Source: Pedobacter sp. L105 (GTDB lineage Bacteria; Bacteroidota; Bacteroidia; Sphingobacteriales; Sphingobacteriaceae). From it: a DNA stretch of 64,000 nt. Position numbers and translations under genes: made by a program. The stretch is from the NCBI RefSeq assembly GCF_009765875.1, contig NZ_LMUP01000004.1, positions 248,001-312,000 on the forward strand, written 5' to 3'. Shown here one piece after another: positions 43,085 through 50,933 of this stretch. Positions within the stretch are counted from its first letter, which is position 1; the number at the start of each line of letters is the position of its first letter. Below the pieces are notes generated by a model that was given only the letters and a program-made list of their open reading frames with translations, did no database searches and was not told the origin of the DNA.

Positions 43085-44545
43085 ATGGAAACTACAACAG
43101 TAATCGGCCGTAAATACGACCAGCTATTCATCGGCGGCGAATGGATTAACCCATCAACAGATCACAAGGTCGACATCGTGTCACCTCATGATCAAAGCAT
43201 AACCGGCTACACAGTACTGGCTGAGCAGGCAGATATTGACCTGGCTGTAGCCGCAGCGCGAAAAGCGTTTGACCAAGGCCCATGGCCTAAAACTACACCT
43301 GAAGAAAGACAGGCATTGATTACAAAATTTAATGAGATACATAGTACGCATACAGCGGAACTCGCCGCGTTGACTACTGCGGAAAATGGTTCACCGATCT
43401 GGTTTACCGGCATGCTGCAGCAAGCGCTTGCCGAACAAACAAACGCTTATTTACGCGCTGCCAAAGCATTTGAATGGGAATCAACCCAGCCCGCAGCATC
43501 AGGTGGCACCAATGTTATCCGCCGGGAACCGGTAGGTGTTGTCGCCGCTATTATTCCCTGGAATGCGCCACAACAATCAGCCCTGGTAAAAATCATCCCG
43601 GCGCTTTTGGCCGGCTGTACGGTTGTGTTCAAACCTACCCCTGAAACCTCACTTGACGGCATCGCTTTAGGCGAATTATTCAAACAGGCAGGTTTACCTG
43701 ACGGCGTGCTGAGCATCGTACCTGCGGGCCGCGAAGTAAGCGAATACCTGGTAAGTCATGCGGGCGTTGATAAGATCGCATTTACAGGTTCTACCCGTGC
43801 CGGACAGCAGATTGCATCTATCGCAGGTAAGCAAATGAAACGTTACAGCCTCGAATTGGGCGGTAAATCAGCTGCAATCATTCTGGAAGATGCGGATATA
43901 GCAATGACCGCCGGTATGTTGAAATACTATTCATTTGGCAACAACGGCCAGGCTTGCGTAGGACAAACCCGTATCCTTGCTCCGAAAAGCCGCTATGCGG
44001 AAATTAGCGAAGCGTTGACCGCCATGGTTGCTTCGATTCCGGTAGGCGATCCAAATAACATGGAAACTTTCCAGGGCCCGATCTTTAATAAGGCACAGTA
44101 CGACCGCGTAAACTCTTACCTTGAACTTGGGGTGCAGGAAGGCGCAACGATTACTACCGGTGGATTAGGCAAGCCAGAAGGCGCTCAATATGAAAAAGGC
44201 TGGTACATTAAACCGACCGTTTTTACCAATGCAAACAACGAAATGCGCATTGCCCGTGAAGAGATCTTCGGCCCTGTGATCGTGATCATCCCTTATGAAA
44301 CGGAAGCAGATGCCATCCGTATAGCTAATGATTCACCTTACGGTCTGGCCGGTTCTGTCTGGACCAGTAACAAGGAAAAAGGTTTGGAGATCGCCAAACA
44401 GATCCGTACCGGTACTTTCAGTATCAATGGTGCAGCCACTGATTTCAACAGCCCTTTTGGCGGATACAAACAAAGTGGTGTCGGCCGTGAATTTGGCGGA
44501 GCAGGACTCGCCGCGTTTACAGAAACAAAGGCAATAGCGATGTAA
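43085..44545 (+). CDS. Aldehyde dehydrogenase (NAD(P)-dependent)
   Basis: 486 residues, full length. It has the cofactor site 'VAAIIPWNAPQQS' and FTGSTRAGQQI, the general-base Glu in LELGGKSA, and the catalytic Cys in NNGQACVGQTRI. The C-terminal signature is EEIFGPVIVIIPY with 'FGGYKQSGVGREFGGAGL'. It oxidises an aldehyde to the acid in the cytoplasm. Second gene of the putative TetR-controlled operon, ended by a strong terminator. Confidence 0.95.
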   Translation: METTTVIGRKYDQLFIGGEWINPSTDHKVDIVSPHDQSITGYTVLAEQADIDLAVAAARKAFDQGPWPKTTPEERQALITKFNEIHSTHTAELAALTTAENGSPIWFTGMLQQALAEQTNAYLRAAKAFEWESTQPAASGGTNVIRREPVGVVAAIIPWNAPQQSALVKIIPALLAGCTVVFKPTPETSLDGIALGELFKQAGLPDGVLSIVPAGREVSEYLVSHAGVDKIAFTGSTRAGQQIASIAGKQMKRYSLELGGKSAAIILEDADIAMTAGMLKYYSFGNNGQACVGQTRILAPKSRYAEISEALTAMVASIPVGDPNNMETFQGPIFNKAQYDRVNSYLELGVQEGATITTGGLGKPEGAQYEKGWYIKPTVFTNANNEMRIAREEIFGPVIVIIPYETEADAIRIANDSPYGLAGSVWTSNKEKGLEIAKQIRTGTFSINGAATDFNSPFGGYKQSGVGREFGGAGLAAFTETKAIAM

Positions 44546-44560
44546 AACATTAATTAGCAT

Positions 44561-44599
44561 AAAAAAGGCTGCTTGTTAAATTTACAAGCAGCCTTTTTT
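44561..44599. terminator. Bidirectional terminator between convergent genes
   Basis: GGCTGCTTGT and ACAAGCAGCC form a perfect 10-bp stem flanked by A6 and T6 tracts, with a 7-base loop. Confidence 0.9.
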
Positions 44600-44605
44600 A
44601 TGTTC

Positions 44606-45706
44606 TTAAATCCTGAATGGTTTAGCATTTATTTTTAACTTATAAATATGCACCGGAAATTTAGTAGTGGCATGGCCGTTTTGGAAAACAGCCAGCCTGT
44701 TTAATTGGCCAACCGGCAACCATAAATAGCCCTTATTGTCTATCCATAATGCATCACACCAGATCAAACGGGAATCGGAAAGGATTTCTTCCCTTTTACC
44801 ATCCGGCGTTAATTTAAACAGCTTCGAATGATCCACATCAGAAATATAGATGTTCCCCTTTGAGTCGATTGCTGTACCGCCGGTGGATGGGGTATCATAC
44901 CATTTTTTAACTCTGGCAGACAATTCCGCTTTACTTAATTCCGGATTATTGAGGAACTGCATTTCGACCCTATATAATTGACCGGAAGCCGCTTGAAAGT
45001 ACATATACTTCCCGTTAGGTGAGATCTCTAACTGGTCGGCGTTTATATGCACCCGCTTACCGCTCTTTTCCGTCATGATCTGGCCTTCTGCTTTCATCGG
45101 AATATTGTCCGTTGTAGATACTTCATCTTCCAAAACCCGCCTGCCTTTTCCGGTTACCTTATCCAGTATGATCAGCGCAGGCTCGCCCGCATCAGTCACA
45201 TAAATGTGCGAACCATATATTCTCAGGTCATCTGCCATACTTTTCGGCTTTAATACAGCATCGAGCGGGATCATCTGGACAACTTTATTGGTATGAAGAT
45301 CAACCGCAATTAACTTACTGCCTCTGGGCAGGAAACGGTCACCCATTCCGGGCTGGCCGGTGTCGACTATCCATAGATTTCCATCCGGACCGATCCGTAC
45401 CGAATTTGCCCTTACTATTTTATGTTCGGTTCTGTCGCCTGTTTTCCAGCTGTTCCATCCGGCATCCGGGTAAGGAACCGGCGTGCCATCTTTTTTTAAT
45501 TCGGCTATTTTTAAACCACCTTCGCCTTCAATATCAGGATAACATACAAATGTGCGGCCATCGTCAGATACAGTTACCCCGTTCCAAACTTTTGCTGACT
45601 GGAAAACATCGATAAGTTTGCCGGAAGTTTTCGAAGTTGATTGCGCTGCGGAATTATAAGTACCTAAGCCCAAAAATGCAAGGGTTATCAATGCTGTTTT
45701 TTTCAT
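44606..45706 (-). CDS. Secreted major-royal-jelly/SMP-30-like beta-propeller protein
   Basis: 366 residues. A signal peptide (MKKTALITLAFLGLGTYNSAAQ) precedes propeller-like repeats: 'VRIGPDNLWIVDTGQ'-type strands, 'SPNGKYMYFQAASGQLYRVE' and 'GNIYISDVDHSKLFKLTPDG'. The pattern fits L-dopachrome-tautomerase-related/major royal jelly proteins, which bind or act on small aromatic or lactone ligands. It begins 11 bases after the oxidoreductase gene and is probably co-transcribed. Confidence 0.8.
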   Translation of the reverse strand: MKKTALITLAFLGLGTYNSAAQSTSKTSGKLIDVFQSAKVWNGVTVSDDGRTFVCYPDIEGEGGLKIAELKKDGTPVPYPDAGWNSWKTGDRTEHKIVRANSVRIGPDGNLWIVDTGQPGMGDRFLPRGSKLIAVDLHTNKVVQMIPLDAVLKPKSMADDLRIYGSHIYVTDAGEPALIILDKVTGKGRRVLEDEVSTTDNIPMKAEGQIMTEKSGKRVHINADQLEISPNGKYMYFQAASGQLYRVEMQFLNNPELSKAELSARVKKWYDTPSTGGTAIDSKGNIYISDVDHSKLFKLTPDGKREEILSDSRLIWCDALWIDNKGYLWLPVGQLNRLAVFQNGHATTKFPVHIYKLKINAKPFRI

Positions 45707-45717
45707 GTTAATGATTT

Positions 45718-46653
45718 TTAAACTAATACAACAACTTTACCCCTGGTTGAGCCACTTTCTATCTGAAGGTGCGCCTTGTCCATTTCATCAAAGGTATAAA
45801 TACCGGTTACGTGAGACTTTACAGAACCATCGGCTAATAAGCGGGCAATTGCTTCCATATCAGTTCCGCTGGACACCACCATCGTGTTGATACCATTGAT
45901 CCCTTTTTCTTTCGCTTTCTCTTTCACTGCCTCATTCAGTCCGGATGGTATACTGATCACCGTACCACCTTTTTTGGTGACGTCCAGCGATGGGTCAATG
46001 TTATCCCCACCGATGGTATCCAGTACCATATCGATATTACTGACCATTTCCTGAAATTTTTGTGATTTATAATCAATAAATTCATCAAGGCCGAGGCTCA
46101 TTGCGAAGTCTTTGTTGTAGGCTGATGATGTGCCGATCACGTAGGCTCCTAAATGTTTTGCCATTTGTACCGCATAGTGTCCTACACCACCGGATGCTGC
46201 ATGTATTAATATGCGGTCACCCTTTTTAACCTCGTAAAACTTTGTCAGGTTCTGCCAGGCAGTAAGTGCAGCAAGCGTTGCGGCAGCCGCATCTTCATGA
46301 GAAACGTTTGCTGGTTTGATGGCAAGTTGTTCGGCAGGGACGGCTACGTATTCTGCATATGCCTTTCCATGACCGGGAAAATTGACCATTCCAAACACTT
46401 CGTCTTGTTCTTTGAATTTTGCTGAGTTCGATCCCACAACGACCCCGCTGATATCCCAACCCAGGATGATTGGATCTTCATCCTTTAATATTTTAGCTAC
46501 GCCTTTTCCTGCGCGCGATTTAGCATCAACCGGGTTAATGCTGATGGCTTTTACCCTGATCAATACTTCGTTTTCTTTTATTTCCGGTGCTGCTATTTCA
46601 GCGATCTGCAGGTTTTCTACCCCGCCAAATTCTTTTAATATGATTGCTTTCAT
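45718..46653 (-). CDS. NADPH-dependent quinone oxidoreductase-like MDR protein
   Basis: 311 residues, a medium-chain dehydrogenase/reductase without zinc ligands. It has 'MKAIILKEFGGVENLQIAEI', the active-site region GWDISGVVVG, and the NADPH motif IHAASGGVGHYAVQMAKHLG (AxGGVG). Family members reduce quinones or enones. It is divergent from AraC regulator 2, which probably controls it and the propeller gene. Confidence 0.92.
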   Translation of the reverse strand: MKAIILKEFGGVENLQIAEIAAPEIKENEVLIRVKAISINPVDAKSRAGKGVAKILKDEDPIILGWDISGVVVGSNSAKFKEQDEVFGMVNFPGHGKAYAEYVAVPAEQLAIKPANVSHEDAAAATLAALTAWQNLTKFYEVKKGDRILIHAASGGVGHYAVQMAKHLGAYVIGTSSAYNKDFAMSLGLDEFIDYKSQKFQEMVSNIDMVLDTIGGDNIDPSLDVTKKGGTVISIPSGLNEAVKEKAKEKGINGINTMVVSSGTDMEAIARLLADGSVKSHVTGIYTFDEMDKAHLQIESGSTRGKVVVLV

Positions 46654-46675
46654 TTTTATTGTTATCTTGATAATG

Positions 46676-46683
46676 CAAAATTA
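46676..46683 (-). promoter_or_regulatory. −7 box (TAATTTTG) of the quinone oxidoreductase gene
   Basis: On the minus strand TAATTTTG matches TAnnTTTG 22 bases before ATG 46653. No clear TTTG −33 element, so activation by the divergent AraC protein is possible. Confidence 0.5.
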
Positions 46684-46704
46684 TACATAGGTATTACACG
46701 ATCC

Positions 46705-46737
46705 TTTGTACTTGTTTTCTATAGTTTTGTACTTTTG
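46705..46737 (+). promoter_or_regulatory. −33/−7 promoter of AraC regulator 2 (leaderless)
   Basis: TTTG (46705–46708), a 21-base spacer, TACTTTTG (46730–46737), then ATG only 4 bases on. A second box TAGTTTTG overlaps at 46722. TTTGTACTT occurs twice here (46705 and 46726), a possible autoregulatory direct repeat. Confidence 0.6.
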
Positions 46738-46741
46738 CTTC

Positions 46742-47581
46742 ATGATCAGGGAAAATCTCTACGAACCGTTTGAAATTGTTGTTAAAGAACTGGACGAGTG
46801 CCCGAAAAAAGAGCATGAGCATAACTTTTTCGAATTGGTTTACATCGTTTCGGGAACTGGGATGCAATGCATTAATAAGAACAAATTTGCTTACCGTGCA
46901 GGCCATATGTTTTTAATCACCCCAGAGGATTGCCATTCGTTTGATGTGGAAACTACTACCAAATTTTTCTTCCTGAGATTTAACAACATTTACATTAAAA
47001 ACCATATTCTGCATGGTGACAATGTAAAGCGCCTCGAATACATTCTGCTCAATGCAAATCATACGCCGGGCTGTATCCTCAAAACCCAATCTGATAAGGA
47101 ATTCGTAAACCCTGTTGTACACGCAATTATCCGGGAACACCTGAGTCATGATATTTATAACAGGGAACTGATCCACCAGCTTGTTAATACGCTGATCGTC
47201 ATTGTTGCCAGGAATATTACCAAGTCGCTGCCTGATCAAATGACCGAACATTCTGCTGAGAAGGCCTTGAATATCATCCAGTATCTTCAAACCAATATCT
47301 ATGAACCCGATAAAATAAAGGCAGAATCGATCAGTAATCATTTCGGAATCTCCGTATCCTATCTTGGGCGGTATTTTAAAACACATACCAACGAAACCAT
47401 GCAGGATTATATCACCCGTTATAAACTCCGGCTGATAGAAAACAGGCTTTTACACAGTGACCTGAGGATTGGCGAAATCGCTCGCGAGTTTTCTTTTACA
47501 GATGAAAGTCACCTTCACCGCATCTTCAAAAAGTACAAGGGATTAAGTCCTTCTGTTTACAGGAGGCAGTACGCTTCTTAG
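46742..47581 (+). CDS. AraC-family transcription regulator, copy 2
   Basis: 279 residues from ATG 46742, exactly the length of copy 1. The N-terminus 'MIRENLYEPFEIVVKELDEC' and the 'MFLITPEDCHSFDVETTTKF' cupin region parallel copy 1, and the C-terminal HTH ends 'AREFSFTDESHLHRIFKKYK' with SPSVYRRQ. An upstream in-frame start at 46706 would include the promoter and is rejected. Probable regulator of the divergent oxidoreductase/propeller genes. Confidence 0.93.
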   Translation: MIRENLYEPFEIVVKELDECPKKEHEHNFFELVYIVSGTGMQCINKNKFAYRAGHMFLITPEDCHSFDVETTTKFFFLRFNNIYIKNHILHGDNVKRLEYILLNANHTPGCILKTQSDKEFVNPVVHAIIREHLSHDIYNRELIHQLVNTLIVIVARNITKSLPDQMTEHSAEKALNIIQYLQTNIYEPDKIKAESISNHFGISVSYLGRYFKTHTNETMQDYITRYKLRLIENRLLHSDLRIGEIAREFSFTDESHLHRIFKKYKGLSPSVYRRQYAS

Positions 47582-47985
47582 TTTTTGAGCAGCTCAAATT
47601 TTCATTTTCCCTCCTTATTTAAATCCATACCCGATAGTTAAGCGGCATTGAGTTCCTGTACGCAAATATTTTTTTTAAAGAAAGATTAATTTCAATCACG
47701 CTCAAAAACTTATGAGCTGACACGGACAACTGATGCCATGAATGCGGAAATCTGGCGCCTGAATTGTTAAGGGCATTTTTTAAAGGCCCTTAACAGGCAC
47801 TCTAAGACCTGTATATATCATCATCCATCTCCAGGATTGATAAATGAACTTTTTATGAAAGTGAACATGAGCTTTCTATGAAACCTTGCAAAGTTGCTTA
47901 AGGGTACTTTTGTAAAGTAATTATTCAAGCACTAACAGTCGCTGAAAATTATTACTAAAGAATTCATCTATTAAACATCAATATT
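47582..47985. other. Gap with promoter elements
   Basis: About 400 bases. It contains ACGGACAA (47722) and GCGGAAAT (47744), a 9-bp inverted repeat GTTAAGGGC/GCCCTTAAC (47766–47794), and TACTTTTG (47905–47912) with a TTG at 47886 as the promoter of the broken aldehyde dehydrogenase. No coding sequence seen. Confidence 0.5.
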
Positions 47986-48239
47986 ATGAAAACCATAAGC
48001 ACCCATTATATCAATGGAAAATTCGTTGAATCGAAAGGGAAAGAGTTTGCAGATCTGATCAATCCATCTAATAAGGAAGTTATCGGACGGCTTGCATTAG
48101 GAAACGTAGAGGATATCAATGACGCTATTCAGGCGGCAAAAACCAGCTTTAAGGCTTTTTCAAAAACAAACCTGGCTGAGCGCGGCTAAGTATCTTCAAC
48201 AACTTTATGATGCCGTTAATGCACTGTTAGATGAGTAAT
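47986..48239 (+). pseudogene. Aldehyde dehydrogenase N-terminal remnant with frameshift
   Basis: ATG 47986 starts 'MKTISTHYINGKFVESKGKE', the normal N-terminus of an NAD-aldehyde dehydrogenase, and continues 67 codons to TAA at 48187. Deleting one G at about 48183 restores the family sequence ER-AKYLQQLYDAVNALLDE up to a second stop at 48237. The remaining about 400 residues are missing. The promoter in front looks intact. Confidence 0.8.
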
Positions 48240-48246
48240 GAGTAAT

Positions 48247-48456
48247 TTATTTGGCTTCGTAAGCTAATATTCTCCATTCATTTGGAGCAAATTCAAGCTT
48301 ATTTGAATTTTCGGTTATATTCCAAATCTTTAATTCATTTTCAAGGAAAGCAATAAGTTTGCGCAATCCAACTTCGTGATAATTGAAAACAGAGGTAATT
48401 CCATTATTCTGCAACCATTCTTCCCAAAACCAATGCTCGTTCGGGAATATTATCAG
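48247..48456 (-). pseudogene. C-terminal protein fragment of unknown family
   Basis: On the minus strand an open frame without ATG reads 'FPNEHWFWEEWLQNNGITSV', 'FNYHEVGLRKLIAFLENELK' and ends 'FAPNEWRILAYEAK' before TAA at 48247. It is protein-like in composition and codon use but has no start, so it is a truncated gene. I do not recognise the family. Confidence 0.5.
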
Positions 48457-48711
48457 TTAAATTCATACCCCTATTTCGTTGAGTTTTATATAAAACGCGA
48501 ATATCAGGGAGGTTCCCTGATGAGCAAAATTTTGCCGGAGGTTCTTAAACTTATTAATAAGCAGGATATTGATGTGATTGCTGCAGTGGCAGATAGGGAA
48601 AATTTTGCTGCCCGGAAAGTTTTGGAGAGATCTGGATTTGCCGTCAAAGGTCAATTTGATAGAACTAAAGACCTTTTTCAAACTGATGCATCCATAATCC
48701 GTAATGATTAA
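48457..48711 (+). pseudogene. GNAT acetyltransferase C-terminal fragment
   Basis: The frame reads 'NSYPYFVEFYIKREYQGGSL' then 'DVIAAVADRENFAARKVLER' and SGFAVKGQFD. This is motif A (EYQGxGL), the conserved Asn–Ala region and the 'LERSGF' end of Gcn5-related acetyltransferases. An ATG at 48376 opens the frame, but the first 27 codons are the antisense of another fragment, so the true N-terminus is lost. Junction at about 48457. Confidence 0.6.
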
Positions 48712-48827
48712 TTCACCAATAGATTTGCTTTAACAGGTGGTATATGGGGATAGCTAATTCCTCAAAAATGCTTTATATTCATTATCTACAAAAATGGTAG
48801 ATTAACCAAACCGTAAGCCACTGAAAC

Positions 48828-49234
48828 ATGAGCGAAGCTATTGATGTAATTAATGCTTCTTATAATGAGCAAATTTACCAGATTTATCTGAAACAGGATA
48901 TCAAATGCCTATCTGACGACGGCTACCAGTTTCAGCGTGAAAATGTGATTGCAATTAATAACCCAGCGGTGGTCGCAGCGTTTAAAGCCGGCTTCTAGAT
49001 TATCTGAATAGGGTATGTGATACGCTGAATATTGAGCGAGATCTCAAAAATCCTAATACCAAGATACCCGAGCGGATGGAATTAAAAAAGGCGATCGATA
49101 CTCCTGATCGGGAATTGGTGGACGATATCGTTAAGTTCGGCGATTCTATCAGCCTATTATTATACGAGCTTTGGGAGAAAAACAAGGAACAAATTCTATC
49201 TGCCATACAGATTGCGAAAATATTGCATGAGTAA
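48828..49234 (+). pseudogene. Hypothetical protein, apparently frameshifted
   Basis: ATG 48828 gives 56 residues (MSEAIDVINASYNEQIYQIY ... VVAAFKAGF) to TAG at 48996. A second open frame continues from 48995 for 80 codons ('LDYLNRVCDTLNIERDLKNP' ... 'QILSAIQIAKILHE') to TAA at 49234. One indel would join them into a protein of about 135 residues. No family recognised; two separate small genes are the alternative. Confidence 0.45.
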
Positions 49235-49303
49235 TGAGTACAAATAGTTAACTATAAAGAACCATTTGCATTGCTGTTGAACCGTTGTCTAAATTGTTTC
49301 AAT

Positions 49304-49350
49304 AGCTTAATCACCCTCAACATTAATATTATATTGAGGGTGATTAAGCT
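49304..49350. terminator. Perfect 17-bp inverted repeat
   Basis: AGCTTAATCACCCTCAA and TTGAGGGTGATTAAGCT around a 13-base loop. It lies just beyond the 3' end of the minus-strand gene at 49383 and is probably its terminator, although no long T-run follows. Confidence 0.6.
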
Positions 49351-49382
49351 TATTCCAGTAAGCAACTACAAGATAGCTTATG

Positions 49383-50171
49383 CTAATTCATCCCGGCAAC
49401 CATTTCATCTGCTTGTGCAGCTAAGTTGGCAACGTGCCCGACCAGGAAAGCACCAATCAATGATAATGCATAATCGCGGTCAATCGGCAAAGTTATTTCG
49501 TTAAACAATTCGTTTACATAACTATCGGCATCCCAGAGTTTACGGGTTTGTTTCGGATTTTGCGGCTCCATACGTTCTGCGATTCGGTCAAATTCGCTAT
49601 TTGCTTCCGCAATAAATTCGGCACGATCATCATCGCTCAACGGAAGGTATGTAATTTTTATGCTTGTTTCAGGGTCATAGATTATCGGCGGTTCGCCGTT
49701 TTCATTATCAGCCATTTCGGCTAAACTCTTTTCTAAAAGATAGGTGGGATAAAATACGACTGATTCATCGTAATGACTAAGACAATGTTTATAGTAATCT
49801 AATTCATCATAAGGGTCGAAAACTATATCATGCTCGCGTTCGACACCCGCGACTTGAATGTCCCATTCCACTAAAGGAATTTTATTTTGGTTAATAAATT
49901 TCAGCTTTGCTAATTCCAGTTCAGGCTTGGTTGCGTTTATTAAATCCGGCCATTTATTAAACCTAAGCATTTTTGCTACGAGGTGTTGGGCACTCATCAG
50001 ACCGAAATTTTCGTTGTCGATTTCGTAGTCCTCGAAAATGGCATCGATGTCAAAGAATTTTGGTTCATATTCCAAATATGAATGGCCATTCTGATCTAAA
50101 ACAGTTTTTTGGGTTTTGTAATCTCGATGGAGATTTTTTGCTTGAAGTTTAAAAAAATCGATGTGGTTCAT
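49383..50171 (-). CDS. Hypothetical protein of a family seen in Bacteroidota accessory regions
   Basis: 262 residues, acidic, with no export signal. 'MNHIDFFKLQAKNLHRDYKT' and 'FDIDAIFEDYEIDNENFGLM' with 'SAQHLVAKMLRFNKWPDLIN' form an N-terminal conserved module. I recall this opening from many uncharacterised Bacteroidota proteins, some annotated as glyoxalase-superfamily, but cannot verify it. The C-terminal third is helical (DRDYALSLIGAFLVGHVANL). It looks intact, between broken genes and an IS3 element. Confidence 0.6.
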   Translation of the reverse strand: MNHIDFFKLQAKNLHRDYKTQKTVLDQNGHSYLEYEPKFFDIDAIFEDYEIDNENFGLMSAQHLVAKMLRFNKWPDLINATKPELELAKLKFINQNKIPLVEWDIQVAGVEREHDIVFDPYDELDYYKHCLSHYDESVVFYPTYLLEKSLAEMADNENGEPPIIYDPETSIKITYLPLSDDDRAEFIAEANSEFDRIAERMEPQNPKQTRKLWDADSYVNELFNEITLPIDRDYALSLIGAFLVGHVANLAAQADEMVAGMN

Positions 50172-50413
50172 AATATATCCTTATGTTAACCAAGCCGATT
50201 ATCTGAAAATTTGCGTCCGTAATCTGTTGTTCTATAATAAGCCTGGTATAAGTTATATTATCTAACCGATGGATGATGAAATCTTTGCACGGACGAGCAG
50301 GCTTACCAACAAGCACACCCAAAAGTAAATTGATTTTTTCTGAAAAGCAATAGCAGATTTTAATTTTCAAGTACCTCAACAAATAGTGTTATAGTGACAA
50401 TAGCTTGGAGATT

Positions 50414-50572
50414 ATGACAAATGAGACTACACTATTTCGGCGCAAGCGCCAAACAGCATTATCACCAAAAGAAGAACTGCCGCAAAGCGGCAATTGGACA
50501 TCGCAAAAGGTGGTCATGGTTAACCTCAATCTACAAGCAATAGTGTTTAACGAAATTTCACAAACAAAATGA
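50414..50572 (+). CDS. Possible small protein (52 residues)
   Basis: ATG 50414 is preceded by GGAG at 50407–50410. The translation is MTNETTLFRRKRQTALSPKE ... NEISQTK, and the stop lies inside a strong terminator-like hairpin, a typical end for a real transcript. No homologue is recognised. It could also be the tail end of a lost gene. Confidence 0.3.
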   Translation: MTNETTLFRRKRQTALSPKEELPQSGNWTSQKVVMVNLNLQAIVFNEISQTK

Positions 50573-50598
50573 TCCGGTCTGTCGTACCGGATCATTTT
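50566..50598 (+). terminator. Strong hairpin terminator
   Basis: AAAATGATCCGGT and ACCGGATCATTTT form a perfect 13-bp stem with a 7-base loop; A-tract and T-tract flanks allow either direction. Confidence 0.8.
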
Positions 50599-50681
50599 CG
50601 TTATTAGAAAAAGTATTAGAAGTTGTGTGTTAAATCGTTGCAGGCGGAGGCTGGAATTGCAACATTAAAGTTGACATTTAG

Positions 50682-50858
50682 TTAAGCGGCAATATTTTGT
50701 TTATTTAAGTTTCTCCCAAATTCTTCTGGGGACAAGTACCCCAGTGCAGAATGTAGTCTTTTACGGTTGTACCAAGTCTCGATATATTCAAATACGATAA
50801 GTGCTGCCTGCTCTTTGTCAGTGAACTTATGCTGATATACACACTCAGCTTTAAGTGT
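50682..50858 (-). CDS. IS3 transposase OrfB, 3' exon
   Basis: It encodes 'TLKAECVYQHKFTDKEQAAL' and 'FEYIETWYNRKRLHSALGYL' followed by SPEEFGRNLNKQNIAA. This is the C-terminal part of the rve integrase domain, with the catalytic Glu in the YIETWYNRKR context expected for the DDE triad region. It joins in frame to the 5' exon (…FFK + TLK…) if the intron is spliced. The stop codon lies in the terminal repeat. Confidence 0.85.
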   Translation of the reverse strand, partial: TLKAECVYQHKFTDKEQAALIVFEYIETWYNRKRLHSALGYLSPEEFGRNLNKQNIAA

Positions 50859-50899
50859 GGCAGGTAGGTAGGGGGCATTACTGCCCCTTTCCCCCTTAA

Positions 50900-50933
50900 G
50901 AACCGGACTTGCACCTTTCAGCACATCCGGCTC
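50900..50933 (-). ncRNA. Group II intron catalytic domain V
   Basis: 34 nt reading GAGCCGGATGTGCTGAAAGG then TGCAAGTCCGGTTC: the lower stem GAGCCGGA/TCCGGTTC, the two-base bulge and the GAAA tetraloop fit the domain V consensus. The reverse-transcriptase stop codon overlaps its first bases. Confidence 0.85.

Larger units (their letters stand above)
48231..49240. repeat. 14-bp direct repeat bounding a 1-kb segment of gene debris
   Basis: ATGAGTAATGAGTA occurs at 48231–48244 and again at 49227–49240. The aldehyde dehydrogenase remnant ends in the first copy and the frameshifted protein at 48828–49234 ends in the second. Confidence 0.65.
50172..50668. other. Gap between hypothetical gene and IS3
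   Basis: About 500 bases. A possible 52-codon gene at 50414–50572 (plus strand; listed) runs into a strong hairpin at 50566–50598. The rest shows no convincing gene; minus-strand frames at 50149–50595 have unlikely translations. Confidence 0.45.

Noticed and set aside
48376..48456. ATG-started N-terminus of the GNAT fragment
   Set aside because: These 27 codons are antisense to another gene fragment, so the ATG is fortuitous.
50149..50595. Two minus-strand frames before the IS3 element
   Set aside because: Unlikely translations, overlapping a strong hairpin and a better plus-strand small frame.
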